A DNA stretch of 7,757 bases, from positions 1 through 7,757 of the forward strand of contig JAUWBL010000046.1 of NCBI GenBank assembly GCA_030601715.1, given 5' to 3'. How positions within the stretch are numbered: the first letter of the stretch is position 1; each line of letters starts with the position of its first letter. Positions 5,921 through 7,757 of the stretch are shown piece after piece. This stretch comes from Candidatus Geothermarchaeota archaeon (GTDB lineage Archaea; Thermoproteota; Nitrososphaeria; Geothermarchaeales; JAUWBL01). Position numbers and translations under genes: made by a program. The notes beneath the pieces were generated by a model that worked only from the letters and a program-made list of their open reading frames with translations, was not told the origin of the DNA and searched no databases.

Positions 5921-6757
5921 TTGACGAGCTTGGCGGCCCAGTGGAGAACCTTCAGGGCGGCCATCTTCAAGAACGTCCGGATAAGCCTCACGTACAGGCC
6001 TTGGCTCATCAACAGCCTGGTGAGCCCCGTCGTATGGATAGCCATATCCATCTTCACCTACGTGGGGATCGCCTCTCCCGCGGCCATCGAGGAGGGGTTC
6101 AGAGAGCTGACGGGTTCGCCCGCCTTCACGGGGTTCCTCGTTCTGGGTCAAACGATCTACAGCTTCTTCACAGCGATGAACTGGAGGGGTGGCATGGCCT
6201 TGGAGCGGGAGAGGTTCTACGGGACCTTCGAGATGATCCTCCTCTCCCCAGCCAGCAGGGTGGTCATGGTGCTAGGAGAAGCGGTCTGGGGCATCATAGA
6301 CTCAGGGTGGGTCATATTCCTCACCACCGTGATAGCCTCCATCCTTTTCGGTCTCTCCTTCAACGTGACGGATCCCCTCGCAGTAGTGGTAGGACTAGCC
6401 CTCACATTCCTAGCGATGATATCGCTAGGCCTCTTCTTCTCCGGCTTTTACGTCCTCTCGCGGTCAGCCGGACCCATAGCCCACGCCGTCCAATCCCCGA
6501 TACGCTTCGTCAGCGGCGTCAGCTTCCCTATCTCTGCCCTGCCGGTCTACCTCCAGTTCGTCAGCTACGCCCTCCCGGTCACCTTCGGTCTGAACGTCGT
6601 GCGATCCTCCCTCCTAGGAGGAGGCACCACCTTAGGGCTGTCTCAAGAATTGATTGCGTTAGTCGCCTTCACGATTCTGTTCTTCATCCTAGGCGTCTGG
6701 ATGATCAGAAAGATGGAGCAGGTGGCGAAATCCCGGGGAACTCTCCACACATTCTAG
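5921..6757 (+). CDS. ABC-2 type exporter, permease subunit 1
   Basis: This 278-residue integral membrane protein has the ABC-2 permease layout: a short basic cytoplasmic N-terminus, hydrophobic segments near residues 29-50, 68-84, 121-145, 153-178 and 240-262, and a hydrophobic, probably re-entrant or sixth segment around 190-225. The cytoplasmic coupling segment ERERFYGTFEMILLSPASR (95-113) matches the family motif E..GT.E.l..tP.sr, and SFPISALPVYLQFVSYALPVTFGLNVVR (201-228) matches the conserved late FP..lP motif. TTG is the start, set by the excellent ribosome binding site 3 bases upstream. It lies 14 bases after the ATPase and 10 before the second permease, which is clearly related but distinct, so the transporter is probably a heterodimer of permeases with two ATPase copies. 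Both permeases end in a threonine-phenylalanine pair. Substrate unknown. Confidence 0.93.
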   Translation: MTSLAAQWRTFRAAIFKNVRISLTYRPWLINSLVSPVVWIAISIFTYVGIASPAAIEEGFRELTGSPAFTGFLVLGQTIYSFFTAMNWRGGMALERERFYGTFEMILLSPASRVVMVLGEAVWGIIDSGWVIFLTTVIASILFGLSFNVTDPLAVVVGLALTFLAMISLGLFFSGFYVLSRSAGPIAHAVQSPIRFVSGVSFPISALPVYLQFVSYALPVTFGLNVVRSSLLGGGTTLGLSQELIALVAFTILFFILGVWMIRKMEQVAKSRGTLHTF

Positions 6758-6762
6758 AGGGT
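6757..6762 (+). promoter_or_regulatory. Ribosome binding site overlapping a stop codon
   Basis: GAGGGT begins at the last base of the permease 1 stop codon and ends five bases before ATG 6768. The overlap suggests coupled translation of the two permeases, which would favour equal amounts of each. Confidence 0.6.
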
Positions 6763-6767
6763 TAGAC

Positions 6768-7610
6768 ATGCAGGTCGGCAAAGAGTACAGAACCTTCAGA
6801 GCTACGTTCGTGTCAACGATGAAGTCTGTGATCCGATACTACACGCCCACGGGCTTCATAGCCAGCTACCTGCTACTCCCCATCACCATGATAGGCACCG
6901 CGTGGGTGGTGAGCCGGATCGTCTCTCCTACGGGAACCCCTGACTTCTTCGTGCAGATCACGGGGTACAGTGATTATCTCACGTTTGTCATAGTGGGCTA
7001 CGCCTTCAATGGCCTAATGTTCTCCTCAGTGAGCCGGGGGGGCGACGCTGTCTACAGGGAACAGGTGGAGGGCACCCTTGAGATGATAATGCTGACCCCC
7101 TCTAGCAGGTTCACTTGGATCCTCTCCAAGACCTCTGCCTCTATCTTAGACACGCTGTTCAGCCTAATCGCGATTCTCCTGTTAGGCGAGATAATCTTCG
7201 GCCTTGAGTTCCAAGGAGGCTTCAATGCGGTGGTTGCAGTAGCCGGAACTCTGCTAACCGTGGTGGCGCTGGAGGGTGTGAGCTTGGTCTTCGTCGGCAT
7301 CGGTCTTGTTCTGAAGCAGCCGCACGTCATAGCGGTGTTGCTACAGCCCTTCGTCATCTTCCTGAGTGGGATGATGTTCCCGGTGGAGAGCCTCCCCCAG
7401 TGGATCCAGCCCATCAGCGGGGCCATACCCCTCACCTACGGCCTAAACATAGTCAGAAGAAGCCTGCTCCTAGGGTGGGATCTCGAGATGCTGGCGGGTG
7501 ATTTCCTAGCACTCGGCTTGTTCGCGGTAGTGCTTATTCCGATGGGCTACTACTTCTACAGAGCGCTCGAGAAGAGAGCCATGGAAACGGGAGCGATTAG
7601 GACGTTCTGA
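6768..7610 (+). CDS. ABC-2 type exporter, permease subunit 2
   Basis: This 280-residue membrane protein is a paralogue of the preceding permease. Hydrophobic segments lie near residues 29-51, 69-88, 125-147, 153-183, 188-205 and 244-265. The coupling segment YREQVEGTLEMIMLTPSSR (96-114) and the later FPVESLPQWIQPISGAIPLTYGLNIVRRSLLLG (204-236) align with the same regions of permease 1, including the LTYGLNIVR/VTFGLNVVR correspondence. Identity is moderate, so the pair looks like an old duplication kept as two specialised halves of one channel. ATG 6768 has a GAGGGT ribosome binding site overlapping the previous stop. It is the last gene of the exporter operon; the following 100 bases contain only a four-T run (7645-7648) as a possible terminator. 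Confidence 0.93.
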   Translation: MQVGKEYRTFRATFVSTMKSVIRYYTPTGFIASYLLLPITMIGTAWVVSRIVSPTGTPDFFVQITGYSDYLTFVIVGYAFNGLMFSSVSRGGDAVYREQVEGTLEMIMLTPSSRFTWILSKTSASILDTLFSLIAILLLGEIIFGLEFQGGFNAVVAVAGTLLTVVALEGVSLVFVGIGLVLKQPHVIAVLLQPFVIFLSGMMFPVESLPQWIQPISGAIPLTYGLNIVRRSLLLGWDLEMLAGDFLALGLFAVVLIPMGYYFYRALEKRAMETGAIRTF

Positions 7611-7698
7611 GTCTAGAGATCCCTCGACGGTCTACGTGCTAACGTTTTGGATTGGCCCGCGGTGATACGAGTAGCTTAATGCATGTGGGATCAAAATA

Positions 7699-7705
7699 GA
7701 GGTGA
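7699..7705 (+). promoter_or_regulatory. Ribosome binding site of the right-edge gene
   Basis: GAGGTGA sits five bases before ATG 7711, ideal spacing. It supports ATG 7711 over the in-frame GTG at 7702, which lies inside the site itself. Upstream, CTTAATGC around 7675-7682 is a possible but weak TATA-like element. Confidence 0.7.
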
Positions 7706-7710
7706 AAGAA

Positions 7711-7757
7711 ATGGAGAAGAGAGCAGACCTGAGAGAGAAGCTGAGGGACCTGAGGGA
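7711..7757 (+). CDS. Start of an unrecognised protein with coiled-coil N-terminus (partial)
   Basis: Only 15 complete codons are present: MEKRADLREKLRDLR. Leucines at 7, 11 and 14 fit a heptad pattern, and the charged residues between them suggest an amphipathic coiled-coil helix. The DNA shows the same repeat: GACCTGAGAGA at 7726-7736 recurs as GACCTGAGGGA at 7747-7757, exactly 21 bases (seven codons) apart. A strong ribosome binding site precedes the ATG. The 100-base gap after permease 2 and a weak AT patch suggest, but do not show, a separate promoter. No family can be named from so little sequence. Confidence 0.6.
   Translation, partial: MEKRADLREKLRDLR

Noticed and set aside
5914..6765. 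283-codon frame overlapping permease 1 on the same strand
   Set aside because: It is almost the same length as permease 1 but reads as arginine, histidine and proline-rich low-quality protein, while the permease frame has clear membrane segments and an ideal ribosome binding site.

Overview
The window reads as an ordinary stretch of archaeal chromosome. Pointers to Archaea, probably the TACK side (Thaumarchaeota, Bathyarchaeia or Aigarchaeota-like), are heavy use of AGG/AGA arginine and ATA isoleucine codons in a GC-rich genome, strong GGAGGTGA-type ribosome binding sites only inside the operon, TATA-like boxes without bacterial -35/-10 pairs, T-run termination, and a serine hydroxymethyltransferase whose wording (HHRWF, LIASEN, STHKTLFGPQ) resembles, from memory, proteins of that group. 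The exact lineage cannot be read from 7.7 kb.

Layout. Positions 1-317 hold the start of an unrecognised minus-strand gene that runs off the left edge. Positions 331-1041 encode a UbiE-like SAM methyltransferase, 1118-1822 an SfsA-family protein and 1926-3278 serine hydroxymethyltransferase, all on the plus strand and probably separate or loosely coupled transcription units. A 236-base convergent gap (3279-3514) contains a possible RNA hairpin and two T-runs, one for each approaching gene. An M20-family metallo-amidohydrolase (3515-4723) lies on the minus strand.

From 4851 to 7610 there is a complete three-gene ABC-2 exporter operon on the plus strand: a DrrA-like ATPase followed by two different but related six-helix-type permeases, with gaps of 14 and 10 bases and good ribosome binding sites. 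The M20 gene and the exporter operon diverge from a 127-base gap holding one AT-rich TATA-like element that could serve both. At the right edge (7711 onward) a new gene begins with a strong ribosome binding site and a heptad-repeated, probably coiled-coil N-terminus.

Together these are housekeeping metabolism genes (one-carbon/glycine-serine, an amidohydrolase, possibly quinone methylation) next to an export system of unknown substrate. I saw no CRISPR array, insertion sequence, integrase, toxin-antitoxin pair, tRNA or rRNA, and no convincing undescribed system. The points most worth a second look are the left-edge gene, the structured convergent gap, and the exporter with its unusual Q-loop and paired permeases.
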